Assembly (NCBI GenBank): GCA_018969425.1
Contig: JAGWYJ010000010.1
Coordinates: 1-64,000, forward strand
DNA from: Alphaproteobacteria bacterium
GTDB lineage: Bacteria; Pseudomonadota; Alphaproteobacteria; Caulobacterales; Hyphomonadaceae
Direction of reading: 5' to 3'
DNA: 64,000 nt
The stretch's first letter is position 1, and every line of letters begins with the position of its first letter. Made by a program: the position numbers and the translations under genes. The notes beneath the pieces are model-generated. The model made no database searches. It saw only the letters and a list, made by a program, of their open reading frames with translations, and was not told the DNA's origin. Below are positions 35,409 through 43,571 of this stretch, in pieces.

Positions 35409-36761
35409 ATGAGATCGATCAATCCGGCGACAGGCGAGGCGGTCGCCTCCTACGAGGAGCTCTCCCCCGGCGGTCTGGAGGCGCGTCTCGCCTCGGCCGC
35501 TGCGGCCTTTCCGGACTTCGCGGACCGATCGCGTCTGGAGGATCGCCTGGCCTGCCTGAGGAAGGCGGCGGGGATTCTCGAGGCGGAAGCCGACCGCTGG
35601 GCGCGGCTCATCACCCTTGAGATGGGCAAGCCGATCTCGCAGTCTCGCGCCGAGGTCGCCAAGTGCGCATCCGTCTGCCGGTATTATGCGGACAGCGCCC
35701 GCGACATGCTCGCCGACGAGGATCGCGGCGGCGGCGCTTATGTGCGCTGGCTTCCCCTGGGGCCTGTGCTGGCGGTCATGCCCTGGAATTTTCCGTTCTG
35801 GCAGGTTTTCAGGTTCGCGGCGCCGGCGCTGGCGGCGGGCAATGTGGGATTGCTGAAGCACGCCTCGAACGTTCCTGGCTCGGCGCTGGCGATTGAGGAG
35901 ATCTTCCGCGAAGCCGGCTTCCCCGCCGGCGCCTTTCAGACGCTTCTCATTCCTTCGGCATCCGTGGCCGGGGTCATCGCGGATCCGAGGATCCGGGCTC
36001 TCACGCTGACCGGCAGCGAGGCGGCGGGCGTGAGCTGCGCGATCGAGGCGGGCCGCAATCTCAAGAAATCGGTGCTCGAGCTCGGCGGATCGGATCCGTT
36101 CATCGTCATGCCGAGCGCAGACGTGACGGCGGCGGCTGCAGTTGCGGTTCGCTCGCGCATGCAGAACGCAGGTCAGTCCTGCATCGCCGCCAAGCGGTTC
36201 ATTATTCACGCCGACGTCTATGACGAGTTTCACGAGGCCTGCCGGTCGGAGATCGCGGCTCTGCGCGTGGGCGACCCTCTTGATCCGGCAACCGACATGG
36301 GTCCGCTCGCGACCTCCCGCATTCGCGAGGACCTCGTTCGCCAGGTCGCCGACAGCCTCGCTCTCGGCGCGAGGCTGTCGGCGGGCGGACGACCCCTCGA
36401 CGGGCCCGGCTATTTCTACCCGCCGAGTCTTCTGACCGATGTTCCTGTCTCGGCGCCGGCGCACGGCGAGGAGCTGTTCGGTCCTGTCGCCAGCCTGTTT
36501 CGTGTGGCGAGCGCGACCGAGGCGATCGCGCTGGCCAATGTCACGCGCTTTGGTCTCGGCTCGGCCGTGTGGACGCGCGAGGAAGACGAAAAGGCTCTGT
36601 TCATCGACAGGATCGAGGCAGGCTTTACGGCGATCAACGGCATGACGGCATCCGATCCCCGTCTGCCTTTCGGCGGGGTCAAGGCGTCGGGTTTCGGGCG
36701 TGAGCTTGCCGATCTCGGGATGAAGGAATTCCTGAACGCGAAGACGGTGACGCGGGCCTGA
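35409..36761 (+). CDS. NAD(P)-dependent aldehyde dehydrogenase, succinate-semialdehyde type
   Basis: A 450-residue aldehyde dehydrogenase starting RSINPATGEAVASYEEL, as in SSADH/GabD-like short members. Cofactor and catalytic features: PLGPVLAVMPWNFPFWQ, LTGSEAAG, catalytic Glu in VLELGGSDPFIV, catalytic Cys in NAGQSCIAAKRFI, and C-terminal LPFGGVKASGFGRE. Likely oxidises succinate semialdehyde or a related aldehyde. ATG at 35409 has GAGGA six bases upstream; ATG at 35388 is the alternative. Confidence 0.9.
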   Translation: MRSINPATGEAVASYEELSPGGLEARLASAAAAFPDFADRSRLEDRLACLRKAAGILEAEADRWARLITLEMGKPISQSRAEVAKCASVCRYYADSARDMLADEDRGGGAYVRWLPLGPVLAVMPWNFPFWQVFRFAAPALAAGNVGLLKHASNVPGSALAIEEIFREAGFPAGAFQTLLIPSASVAGVIADPRIRALTLTGSEAAGVSCAIEAGRNLKKSVLELGGSDPFIVMPSADVTAAAAVAVRSRMQNAGQSCIAAKRFIIHADVYDEFHEACRSEIAALRVGDPLDPATDMGPLATSRIREDLVRQVADSLALGARLSAGGRPLDGPGYFYPPSLLTDVPVSAPAHGEELFGPVASLFRVASATEAIALANVTRFGLGSAVWTREEDEKALFIDRIEAGFTAINGMTASDPRLPFGGVKASGFGRELADLGMKEFLNAKTVTRA

Positions 36762-36780
36762 GGCCGCGTTCGGCGGCGGC

Positions 36781-37131
36781 TCAGAGCTTGACGCCCGCCG
36801 CCTTCAGCACGAGCGTGAACCCCCAGGTCGCGGCGAATGTGGCGACGACCGAGATCGCGAAGGACGGCCAGAAGCCGAGCCCGAGCCTCTGCGTGAGGGG
36901 CAGAAGCAGGAAAAAGGTGAGCCCCGGCCAGATCAGCAGGAAGGTTGAGGCGGCGAAGCGGTTGGCGAGGTCGGCGTCGCGCGACGACCAGTAGGTGAAC
37001 CCGACGGTCAGCATGGTTGCGAGAGGCAGGGCGACCATAACCGCCGCCAGCCATGTGGAGCGTTTGGCCACTTCTGAAAGAACGGCGATGAAACTCGCCG
37101 TGGCCAGCGCCTTGAGCAGTGTCGCAAGCAT
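36781..37131 (-). CDS. DUF3147 family membrane protein
   Basis: A 116-residue protein with four membrane segments, including FIAVLSEVAKRSTWLAAVMVALPLATMLTVGF and FLLIWPGLTFFLLLPLTQRLGLGFWPSFAISVVATF, which fit DUF3147. GGAGG stands eight bases before the ATG at 37131. Function unknown. Convergent with the aldehyde dehydrogenase. Confidence 0.72.
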   Translation of the reverse strand: MLATLLKALATASFIAVLSEVAKRSTWLAAVMVALPLATMLTVGFTYWSSRDADLANRFAASTFLLIWPGLTFFLLLPLTQRLGLGFWPSFAISVVATFAATWGFTLVLKAAGVKL

Positions 37132-37219
37132 GATCGCCCCTCCGTCGGGGGAGCAGAGTGGACGCATTGACGCGCAGGGGCAATGGGCTCGAATGAGCGG
37201 CCGCGCGGCCCCGCCCTGG

Positions 37220-37552
37220 TCAGACCTTCAGGTCGACAATCGGCTTCTTGAAGACCTCAGACGGCCCGTTTCCGATGGCCAGATCCATCGACGCCAGGCC
37301 CTGGGCGTCCCTCGCCCGGGCTTCCGGAGCCGGTCTTGGCTTGTCGGCGGTCGCTAGCCCGTAACCGGCTTCCGACACCCCTGAGCCGGACCTCGGCGTC
37401 TGGGGCGGCGGCTGACGGGTTTCCGCGTCGGCGCGTGCGGCCTGCTGCTGGACGGCTGTTCGCTGCAGGGCCTGCGTCGCCAGAAGATTACGGATCTGGG
37501 CTGCATAGCGAGCCGAGATCCCCATGATCTCATTGCCTTGAATAGCGCTCAT
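37220..37552 (-). CDS. Small protein of unknown function
   Basis: A 110-residue soluble protein: a helical N-terminus (SARYAAQIRNLLATQALQRTAVQQQAARADAETRQ), a Pro/Gly-rich middle and a conserved-looking tail (GNGPSEVFKKPIVDLKV). No family recognised. ATG at 37552 has GGAAAG twelve bases upstream. It is preceded by the AT-rich region with inverted repeats, which must carry its promoter. Confidence 0.6.
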   Translation of the reverse strand: MSAIQGNEIMGISARYAAQIRNLLATQALQRTAVQQQAARADAETRQPPPQTPRSGSGVSEAGYGLATADKPRPAPEARARDAQGLASMDLAIGNGPSEVFKKPIVDLKV

Positions 37553-37871
37553 GACACAGTCTTTCCAACCTCTCCGGAAATTGTCCGTCGAGGGTGTAAA
37601 GAAAAGGTAAAGCGGCAATTTATCTTGGAATTATTTTGCAGACTAACCCAGGCTGGTTAATTAAGAACTTAATTTGAGTGTGTGTTTTGAGCTTTGTCGC
37701 TTGCGGGTCGAATTTCATCGTAAATTCAGGCGATTGACGTCCGCACCTTTTTTGGGTCAAGGGCCTGATTCCGCACAATTTGCAGGGTGAATCACCGGCC
37801 GGGTCCGGTCTCCGCCGGCGCTTCCGTTGTCGGAAGGCTCGGCGAAGACCAGTCCTGTCCGGACAGTCCTG
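37553..37871 (+). other. 319-base AT-rich intergenic region
   Basis: Between the unknown 110-residue gene and the SDR gene, both on the minus strand. The central 150 bases are clearly richer in A/T than the rest of the window and contain TAACC-N6-GGTTA and AATTAAG-N2-CTTAATT. The remainder, next to the SDR stop, is ordinary and shows no gene. Confidence 0.5.
37644..37674. promoter_or_regulatory. Two overlapping inverted repeats upstream of the unknown small gene
   Basis: TAACC-N6-GGTTA (37644-37659) and AATTAAG-AA-CTTAATT (37659-37674) are perfect inverted repeats sharing one base. On the minus strand several TTAA half-sites, including TTAACC, lie about 105 bases upstream of the start at 37552. 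The layout suggests an operator, perhaps for a MucR- or CtrA-type protein, but spacing does not fit the CtrA consensus. Confidence 0.4.
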
Positions 37872-38654
37872 TCAGCGCGGCGCCATGCGGATGGAGCCGT
37901 CGAGGCGCACGCATTCGCCGTTGAAATAGCCGTTTCGGATCATTTCGAGAGCGAGGCTCGCATACTCATCCGGATTTCCGAGACGCTTGGGGAAGGGCAC
38001 GCTGGCGGCGAGCGCATCCTTCACGGCCTGTGGGGCGCCGTTCATGAGGGGAGTGTTGAAGATGCCCGGCAGGATAGTGTTGACGCGGATGCCTTCAGAC
38101 GACAGGTCGCGGGCGATCGGGAGCGTCATGCCGACAATGCCGCCCTTTGATGCGGAATAGGCGGCCTGGCCCATTTGTCCGTCCACGGCCGCGACCGACG
38201 CCGTATTGACGATGGCCCCCCGGTCTCCGCTTTCGGTCGGCGGCAGGGTGAGCATGCCGGCGGCTGACTTGGCAATGCAGCGGAAGGTTCCCACCAGGTT
38301 GATCTGGATGATGAGGTCGAACTGGCTGAGCGGGAAATGCTTGATTTCCCCGCTGTCCTTGTTCCGGCCGGCCGTTTTGAACGCATTGCCTGTCCCTGCG
38401 CAGTTCACCAGAATACGCTCCTGCCCGTTGGCGGCCCGCGCCTTGGCGAAGGCGGCGTCGACGGAGGCTTCATCGGTCACGTTCGACTTGCAGAAGACCG
38501 CCCCTGTAGCTGCGGCTGTCGCCTCGCCTGTGGTCTCGTTCATGTCGAAGATGGCCACTTTCACCCCGTGGGCGCGCAAGGCGCGCACGGTCGCCTCGCC
38601 GAGGCCGGAGGCGCCGCCGGTGACGATGGCTGAGATCGATGCGTCGAGTTTCAT
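37872..38654 (-). CDS. SDR-family oxidoreductase, 3-hydroxyacyl-CoA dehydrogenase-like
   Basis: A 260-residue short-chain dehydrogenase: nucleotide motif TGGASGLG (about 12-19), LVNCAGTG, catalytic Ser in NTASVAAVDGQ, YxxxK in AAYSASKGG, and GIFNTPLMNG after the active site. The pattern (GAVFCKSNVTDE, FRCIAKSAAGML, ASVPFPKRLGNPDEYASL) is typical of HSD10-like enzymes acting on 3-hydroxyacyl-CoA. Cytosolic; NAD(H) is likely. Divergent from the DnaJ-type gene across 237 bases. Confidence 0.9.
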   Translation of the reverse strand: MKLDASISAIVTGGASGLGEATVRALRAHGVKVAIFDMNETTGEATAAATGAVFCKSNVTDEASVDAAFAKARAANGQERILVNCAGTGNAFKTAGRNKDSGEIKHFPLSQFDLIIQINLVGTFRCIAKSAAGMLTLPPTESGDRGAIVNTASVAAVDGQMGQAAYSASKGGIVGMTLPIARDLSSEGIRVNTILPGIFNTPLMNGAPQAVKDALAASVPFPKRLGNPDEYASLALEMIRNGYFNGECVRLDGSIRMAPR

Positions 38655-38891
38655 GAGCAGTCCTGCCTGATTGGGATCAATGAAGAGGAGAAAGACTAGC
38701 AGGCCCGGCAGGGCGCCGCCATCCCGGAGCGGTCGGAGGCTCGCGCCTTCACGGCTTCCCGGGCGTTGATAGGAGGACCGAACGGGCCTATCACGAGAGC
38801 TATCGGGTCTCCGGAATGTCCCGGGGCCGGGCGTCGTCCTGGCCGCCGGCCGCTATGGCCGAGTTGAGGACCGCTGACAGGGAAGTTGAAT

Positions 38892-39779
38892 GTGAGCTGG
38901 GACCCCTATGCCGTGCTGGGCGTCTCGAAATCCGCGAGCGCCGAGGAAATCCGGAAGGCCTACCGCAAGCTCGCCAAGGAGCTGCACCCGGATGTGCGCC
39001 CGAACGACAAGGCGGCTGAGGAACGGTTCAAGCGCGTCTCGGCCGCCTTTCAGCTGTTGAGCGATGAGACCGCCAGAGGCCGCTACGACCGCGGCGAGAT
39101 CGATGCGGAGGGCCATGAGCGTCAGGCCTTTCATCCGGGCGCCGGGTTCGGCGGGTTCGCCGGAGGGGCGCGCGGCCGGCCGGGCCGCGGTCCGGACGTG
39201 TTTGAGGATATCTTCGACGGCCTGTTCTCCCGCGGCGGGGGACCGCGCTCGTCCGGTCCGCAGAAGGGGGAGGATGTCCGGTATCGGATGGAGGTGGACT
39301 TCCTCGATGCGGTGAACGGCGGCCGGCGGCGCGTGGCCATGTCGGACGGACGCTCCCTCGACCTGGCGATCCCTCCGGGCCTGGTTTCGGGTCAGACGCT
39401 GAGGCTCAAGGGGCAGGGCCATCCCGGTCCCGGCGGCGGGCCCTCTGGTGATGCTCTGGTGGAGGTCACCGTCGGATCCCACCCGGTCTTCCGGCGCGAG
39501 GGCGACGACATCCGGATGGATCTGCGCATCTCGCTGCCGGAGGCTGTCGAGGGCGGCAAGATCCAGGTGGCCATACCGTCCGGCCGCGTCACGCTGAACA
39601 TTCCCGAGGGATCCAATTCCGGCGATGTGATGAGACTGAGGGGCAAGGGCGTTCAGTCCCGTCCCCAGGCGGGAGATCTTCTGGTCCGTCTGCTGATCGT
39701 TCTGCCGGAGGCGGGCGCCGGCGAGCTTCGCGAGTTTCTCAAGGCCTGGCCCGGTCGCGATGCGGAGATCCAGCGTTGA
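38892..39779 (+). CDS. CbpA-like DnaJ co-chaperone
   Basis: A 295-residue type II J-protein. J-domain: DPYAVLGVSKSASAEEIRKAYRKLAKELHPDVRPND, with the HPD triad that stimulates DnaK. Then a Gly/Phe-rich linker (GAGFGGFAGGARGRPGRG) and two C-terminal substrate-binding subdomains (VDFLDAVNGGRRRVAM; DDIRMDLRISLPEAVEGGKIQV); no zinc finger. GTG at 38892 has GGAAG six bases upstream; the TTG at 38886 touches it and is rejected. Confidence 0.93.
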   Translation: MSWDPYAVLGVSKSASAEEIRKAYRKLAKELHPDVRPNDKAAEERFKRVSAAFQLLSDETARGRYDRGEIDAEGHERQAFHPGAGFGGFAGGARGRPGRGPDVFEDIFDGLFSRGGGPRSSGPQKGEDVRYRMEVDFLDAVNGGRRRVAMSDGRSLDLAIPPGLVSGQTLRLKGQGHPGPGGGPSGDALVEVTVGSHPVFRREGDDIRMDLRISLPEAVEGGKIQVAIPSGRVTLNIPEGSNSGDVMRLRGKGVQSRPQAGDLLVRLLIVLPEAGAGELREFLKAWPGRDAEIQR

Positions 39780-39868
39780 GACGACGCACACTCCGGGAAG
39801 ATGGCGTCGGCTCGGCCCATCGAGGGCGTTCAGCCGCCGTTCAGGCCGCCTGCGCCTATGGTGGGGAC

Positions 39869-40204
39869 ATGTCGATGCGCGCGTTGAGTGTCATGTGTCT
39901 GTCTCTGCTTCTGTCTCCGTGCGCTCTGGCTCAGGAGGGGCCGGGCTCGAGCTGGGCCGCCGGCGGGGCTGGCGAGAGAGGTCTAAGGGGTCTCTCCGGA
40001 CCTCAGTCAGGGGAGGAGGGCGCCGGTCGCGAAGCGGCCCTTCCCGACATTCTGAGGTCCCTGAGGGCGCGCTATGGCGGGCAGCATCTGGACGCCTCGC
40101 GCATCGGCTCGGTCTACCGCATCTCCTGGCTGACCGAAGACGGGCGGCGGCTGATGATCGAGGTCGACGCGGCGACCGGACGCGCCGTGTCGGTGAGGGG
40201 ATAA
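39869..40204 (+). CDS. Secreted PepSY-domain protein, FeuN-like
   Basis: A 111-residue protein with a signal peptide (MRALSVMCLSLLLSPCALAQ), a Gly-rich spacer and a PepSY-like domain (SLRARYGGQHLDASRIGSVYRISWLTEDGRRLMIEVDAATGRAV). It sits five bases before the FeuP-like regulator. In rhizobia a small periplasmic protein, FeuN, encoded at this place restrains the FeuQ kinase; this gene is a positional and domain-type candidate for that role. The ATG at 39869 was chosen for the signal peptide. Confidence 0.75.
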   Translation: MSMRALSVMCLSLLLSPCALAQEGPGSSWAAGGAGERGLRGLSGPQSGEEGAGREAALPDILRSLRARYGGQHLDASRIGSVYRISWLTEDGRRLMIEVDAATGRAVSVRG

Positions 40205-40208
40205 GGCG

Positions 40209-40889
40209 ATGCGCATTCTGGTGGTTGAGGATGATCCCGATCTGGGTCGTCAGCTGACCCAGGCTCTGACCCAGGCCGGTTACGCCGTCGATCTCGCTGC
40301 GGACGGCGAGGAGGGTCATTATCTCGGCGAGAGCGAGCCCTATGATGCGGCCGTTCTCGATCTCGGTCTGCCGAAGATGGACGGCGTTCGCGTGCTGGAG
40401 CGGTGGCGATCATCGGGACGAGGCATGCCGGTTCTCATTCTGACCGCCCGGGACCGCTGGAGCGAGAAGGTTGCCGGCTTTGACGCCGGCGCCGACGACT
40501 ATCTCACAAAGCCCTTCTACACTGAGGAGCTGCTCGCGAGGCTCCGGGCTCTTCTGCGTCGCTCAGCCGGCCACGCCAGCGCGACCATCGAGCTGGGCGA
40601 TCTTCGCCTCGACACGCGCGCCGGACGGGCGTCGGTCAACGGAGAGCCGGTCAAGCTGACCGCGCTCGAGTATCGCGTGCTCAGCTATCTGATGCATCAT
40701 CAGGGCCGTATCGTCCCGCGCACGGAGCTCGTCGAGCACATTTACGATCAGGACTTCGACCGCGATTCCAACACGATCGAGGTTTTTATCGGCCGTCTTC
40801 GCCGGAAGGTGGGGGCCGGGCGGATCCTGACGGAGCGCGGCCTCGGCTACCGTCTCGTCGATCCGCGATCGGATGTCGCCCTTGGCTGA
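40209..40889 (+). CDS. feuP: OmpR-family response regulator, FeuP-like
   Basis: A 226-residue regulator: receiver domain with acidic pocket (EDD at 7-9), phospho-acceptor Asp51 (AVLDLGLPKMDG) and Lys101 (YLTKPF), then a winged-helix DNA-binding domain (LTALEYRVLSYLMHHQGRIVPRTELVEHIYDQDFDRDSNTIEVFIGRLRRK). The DGEEGHYLGESEPYDAAVLD and DQDFDRDSNTIEVF stretches are, to my recollection, characteristic of FeuP/PhoP-type regulators in alphaproteobacteria. Overlaps the kinase gene by 17 bases. Confidence 0.88.
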   Translation: MRILVVEDDPDLGRQLTQALTQAGYAVDLAADGEEGHYLGESEPYDAAVLDLGLPKMDGVRVLERWRSSGRGMPVLILTARDRWSEKVAGFDAGADDYLTKPFYTEELLARLRALLRRSAGHASATIELGDLRLDTRAGRASVNGEPVKLTALEYRVLSYLMHHQGRIVPRTELVEHIYDQDFDRDSNTIEVFIGRLRRKVGAGRILTERGLGYRLVDPRSDVALG

Positions 40890-42288
40890 GGAGGGGCAGG
40901 AGCCGCCGCCGAAGGTCGGCGCCTCGATCGCGCGCCGTCTGATGACGGCTGCGGCGATCTGGACGGTGCTGGTGCTGCTGGCGGGCGGGGCGTCCCTTCA
41001 GGGTCTTTATCGCAGCGAGACGCTGCAGAGGCTGGACGCCGATATCGACGCAACGCTTCTCACCCTGATTTCCGCGGTCGATTCCGACGATCAGGGCGGT
41101 CTTATCTTCACCCCCTCCCTGAGGCCTAATGACGAACGCTTCCAGCGGGTGTTTTCAGGGCGGTACTGGGCCTTCGTCGTTCTCGCCTCGGATCAGTCGG
41201 TGGTGCACGCCAACCGCTCCCGCAGTTTTTTCGACGTTGAGCCGATCCTCGAGCCGGAGATCATCCGCGAGGCGGTCGCGAGGCCCGGAGACGTCGTGCG
41301 CACCGAGACGGAAGGTCCGGACGGAGCGAGGCTGCGCGTGGGAATGCGGACGATCCGTCTGCCCGAGCGCTCGGCCCCGATCCTGCTTTACGCGGCGATT
41401 GATCGCTCCTCCGTCAACGAGGAGGTGGGACGTTTCACCGCCCGTCTTGCGCTGGCGCTGGGGGTGCTCGCCCTGGGGCTCGTGGCGGGCGTGTTCGGGG
41501 TCATCCGCTTCGGTCTGCGCCCGCTGAACGACATCGAGGATAAGCTTGAGGATATCCGCTCGGGTCGGCGTGATCGTCTGGAGGGGGTCTATCCCCGGGA
41601 GCTGGCCTCCCTGGTGCGGGAGATCAACACTCTCATCGGGCACAACCGGAAGATCGTGGAGCGGGCGCGCACTCATGTCGGCAATCTGGCTCATGCGCTC
41701 AAGACGCCCCTTGCCGTGCTGATGAACGAGGCCGGCGGGCCGGGTCGGTTGAACGACCTCGTTCGCCGTCAGACGGAGGCCATGACGGCGAGCGTCAATC
41801 ACTATCTGCGGCGCGCCCGCGCTGCGGCTCAGGCCGAAGTTCTGGGGGTGAGATCGGATGTCGCTGAGGCGATCGAGCCGATCGCGCGCATGCTGGAGCG
41901 CCTGTATCGGGACAAGGGCGTGAGCATCGAGGTCCAGGCCGATCTGCGGGCGGTCTTCCGCGGCGAGCGCGGCGACCTTGATGAACTTGTCGGCAACGTG
42001 TTGGAAAACGCCGCCAAATGGTGCAAACGCCGGGTGACGGTCTGCGTGGAGCGGACCGAGGACGGAGTGGAGATCCGGGTCGATGACGACGGCCCGGGGC
42101 TTGCGCCGGACGATCGGCGCCGGGCTCTCGAGCGCGGCGGACGGCTGGATGAATCGGAACCGGGAACAGGATTGGGGCTTTCGATCGTGAGCGACCTGAC
42201 GGAGATCTACGGCGGCCGGCTGAGCCTTGAGGACAGTCCCCTCGGCGGGCTCCGGGTGCGCCTCGAGCTTCCGGCGGCGCCGCTGTGA
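40873..42288 (+). CDS. feuQ: Sensor histidine kinase, FeuQ/PhoQ-like
   Basis: A 471-residue kinase with two membrane segments (about 23-43 and 190-212) flanking a periplasmic domain of about 145 residues. His274 in NLAHALKTPLAVLMNE is the phospho-acceptor; N-box NVLENAAKWCKRR; G boxes DDDGPGL and GTGLGLSI. A HAMP-like region (GLRPLNDIEDKLEDIRSGRRDRLEG) follows the second helix. The partner is the overlapping FeuP-like regulator; the PepSY protein is the likely periplasmic modulator. Stop overlaps the ccmI GTG. Confidence 0.88.
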   Translation: MSPLAEEGQEPPPKVGASIARRLMTAAAIWTVLVLLAGGASLQGLYRSETLQRLDADIDATLLTLISAVDSDDQGGLIFTPSLRPNDERFQRVFSGRYWAFVVLASDQSVVHANRSRSFFDVEPILEPEIIREAVARPGDVVRTETEGPDGARLRVGMRTIRLPERSAPILLYAAIDRSSVNEEVGRFTARLALALGVLALGLVAGVFGVIRFGLRPLNDIEDKLEDIRSGRRDRLEGVYPRELASLVREINTLIGHNRKIVERARTHVGNLAHALKTPLAVLMNEAGGPGRLNDLVRRQTEAMTASVNHYLRRARAAAQAEVLGVRSDVAEAIEPIARMLERLYRDKGVSIEVQADLRAVFRGERGDLDELVGNVLENAAKWCKRRVTVCVERTEDGVEIRVDDDGPGLAPDDRRRALERGGRLDESEPGTGLGLSIVSDLTEIYGGRLSLEDSPLGGLRVRLELPAAPL

Positions 42289-42956
42289 TCTGGATCGCCG
42301 CTCTCGCTCTGATCGCCCTTGGGTGCGCCTTTGTCCTGGGAGACAGTCTGCGCACACGGCTTCTTCTTGTGGGCGCCGCGGCGCTCGGCATAGGGCTCTA
42401 CCTGCTGGTGGGCTCTCCCGGCATGCCTGATCAGCCCCTTGCGGGTCGCCTTGAGGAGCTCGAGACTCAGGCGAAAGAAAACGCGGACACGATGTCTCCG
42501 GACCAGCTGATGGCGCTTCTCCAGAAGCGCGCGCTCGACTCGCCGGACGATCCGAACCCTCACAAGTTCATGGGGGATCTGCTCCAGGGCGCCGGCCGGG
42601 TCGATGAGGCGGTGATGGCCTATCAGTCCGCCCTGAGGCGGGATCCGGCCTTCCAGCCGGCGCTCAAATCCCTGGCGGATCTTCTTTTCAAGCGCTCAGG
42701 CATGGTCGATGCGTTGACCCGGGATCTCTACCGCGCGGCGTTTGAGCTCGATCCCTCCGATGTCCGACTGGGTTTCATGGCCGGTCTGGGGGATTGGCAG
42801 GCCGGACTGAAGGAGGAGGCGGAGGCCGAATGGGCCCGTCTCGAAGGGCCCCTCGCCAAGGACGACCCCCGTCGGCAGATGTTCAAGGCCTTCCGGGAGG
42901 TCTACACCAAACCCCAGCCGTCCGCAGGCGCGCCGGCGGAGACCCCTGCGCAGTAG
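42285..42956 (+). CDS. ccmI: Cytochrome c biogenesis protein CcmI (CycH), TPR
   Basis: A 223-residue protein with two N-terminal membrane segments (IWIAALALIALGCAFVLGD, LLLVGAAALGIGLYLLVG) and a periplasmic TPR region (PNPHKFMGDLLQGAGRVDEAVMAYQSALRRDPAFQPALKSLADLLF). CcmI presents apocytochrome c to the CcmF/H heme ligation complex. Shorter than E. coli-like CcmI but typical of single-TPR forms. GTG start overlaps the kinase stop (GTGA). Confidence 0.88.
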   Translation: MIWIAALALIALGCAFVLGDSLRTRLLLVGAAALGIGLYLLVGSPGMPDQPLAGRLEELETQAKENADTMSPDQLMALLQKRALDSPDDPNPHKFMGDLLQGAGRVDEAVMAYQSALRRDPAFQPALKSLADLLFKRSGMVDALTRDLYRAAFELDPSDVRLGFMAGLGDWQAGLKEEAEAEWARLEGPLAKDDPRRQMFKAFREVYTKPQPSAGAPAETPAQ

Positions 42957-43048
42957 GCCGAGGGTCCCCTGACGGTAAAATGACCGCAGCTCGCGCCATT
43001 GTGACGCTGGCGGAACCCGGCCCGGTCTCATATATGAAGGAGGCGACG

Positions 43049-43065
43049 ATCCCCGGTTCGGGGAT
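43049..43065 (+). repeat. Perfect 7-bp hairpin in the ccmE leader
   Basis: ATCCCCG-GTT-CGGGGAT, a perfect inverted repeat with a three-base loop, 30 bases before the ccmE ATG. It lies in the only sizeable gap (138 bases) of the ccm cluster. No T-run, so an attenuator or protein site is as likely as a terminator. Confidence 0.4.
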
Positions 43066-43094
43066 GCGGCGGTCCTTCCGGGGAGAACGTGTCG

Positions 43095-43571
43095 ATGAGA
43101 AAGCGTTCGCAGCGGCTTTGGCTGATCGGGGCCGCCGGCCTCCTGGTGGCGAGCGGGGTGGCCCTCGCGGCGACCGCGCTCAAGGACACGGTAGCTTATT
43201 TTTATTCGCCTTCGGATCTGGTTGAGAAGAATGCGGCTCAGGCCGGACGCAGCGCCCGCGTCGGCGGTCTGGTCGAGGCCGGCAGCGTTCGGCGCGGCGA
43301 GGGGGCTGCGGTGGAGTTCCGCATCACCGACGGATCGCACGCGGCCGAGGTCAGTTTCGACGGTCTTCTTCCCGATCTCTTTGAAGAGGGGCAGGGGATT
43401 GTGGCGGAGGGTCGCTTTGACGGCTCAGGGCGCCTGGTGGCTGAGCGCGTTCTCGCCAAGCATGATGAGAACTATATGCCCCGGGAAGTTTATGAGGCCC
43501 TCAAGGAGAAGGCGGGAGCCGCAGCGCCCGCCTCCTATGAGGCCCGCCCTGCCGGAGCGCCTGCGACGTGA
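43095..43571 (+). CDS. ccmE: Heme chaperone CcmE (CycJ)
   Basis: Binds heme covalently in the periplasm and hands it to the ligation complex. The 158-residue protein has one N-terminal anchor (LWLIGAAGLLVASGVALAATAL), the OB-fold domain (ARVGGLVEAGSV, VSFDGLLPDLFEEGQGIVAEGRFD) and the heme-ligating His123 in LAKHDENYMPREVYEAL. ATG at 43095 is preferred over GTG at 43089 because GGGGAG is nine bases upstream. Overlaps ccmF by four bases. Confidence 0.95.
   Translation: MRKRSQRLWLIGAAGLLVASGVALAATALKDTVAYFYSPSDLVEKNAAQAGRSARVGGLVEAGSVRRGEGAAVEFRITDGSHAAEVSFDGLLPDLFEEGQGIVAEGRFDGSGRLVAERVLAKHDENYMPREVYEALKEKAGAAAPASYEARPAGAPAT

Noticed and set aside
37659-37674. TTAA cluster as a CtrA box
   Set aside because: The available TTAA pairs are spaced by four or eight bases, not seven; reported as inverted repeats instead.
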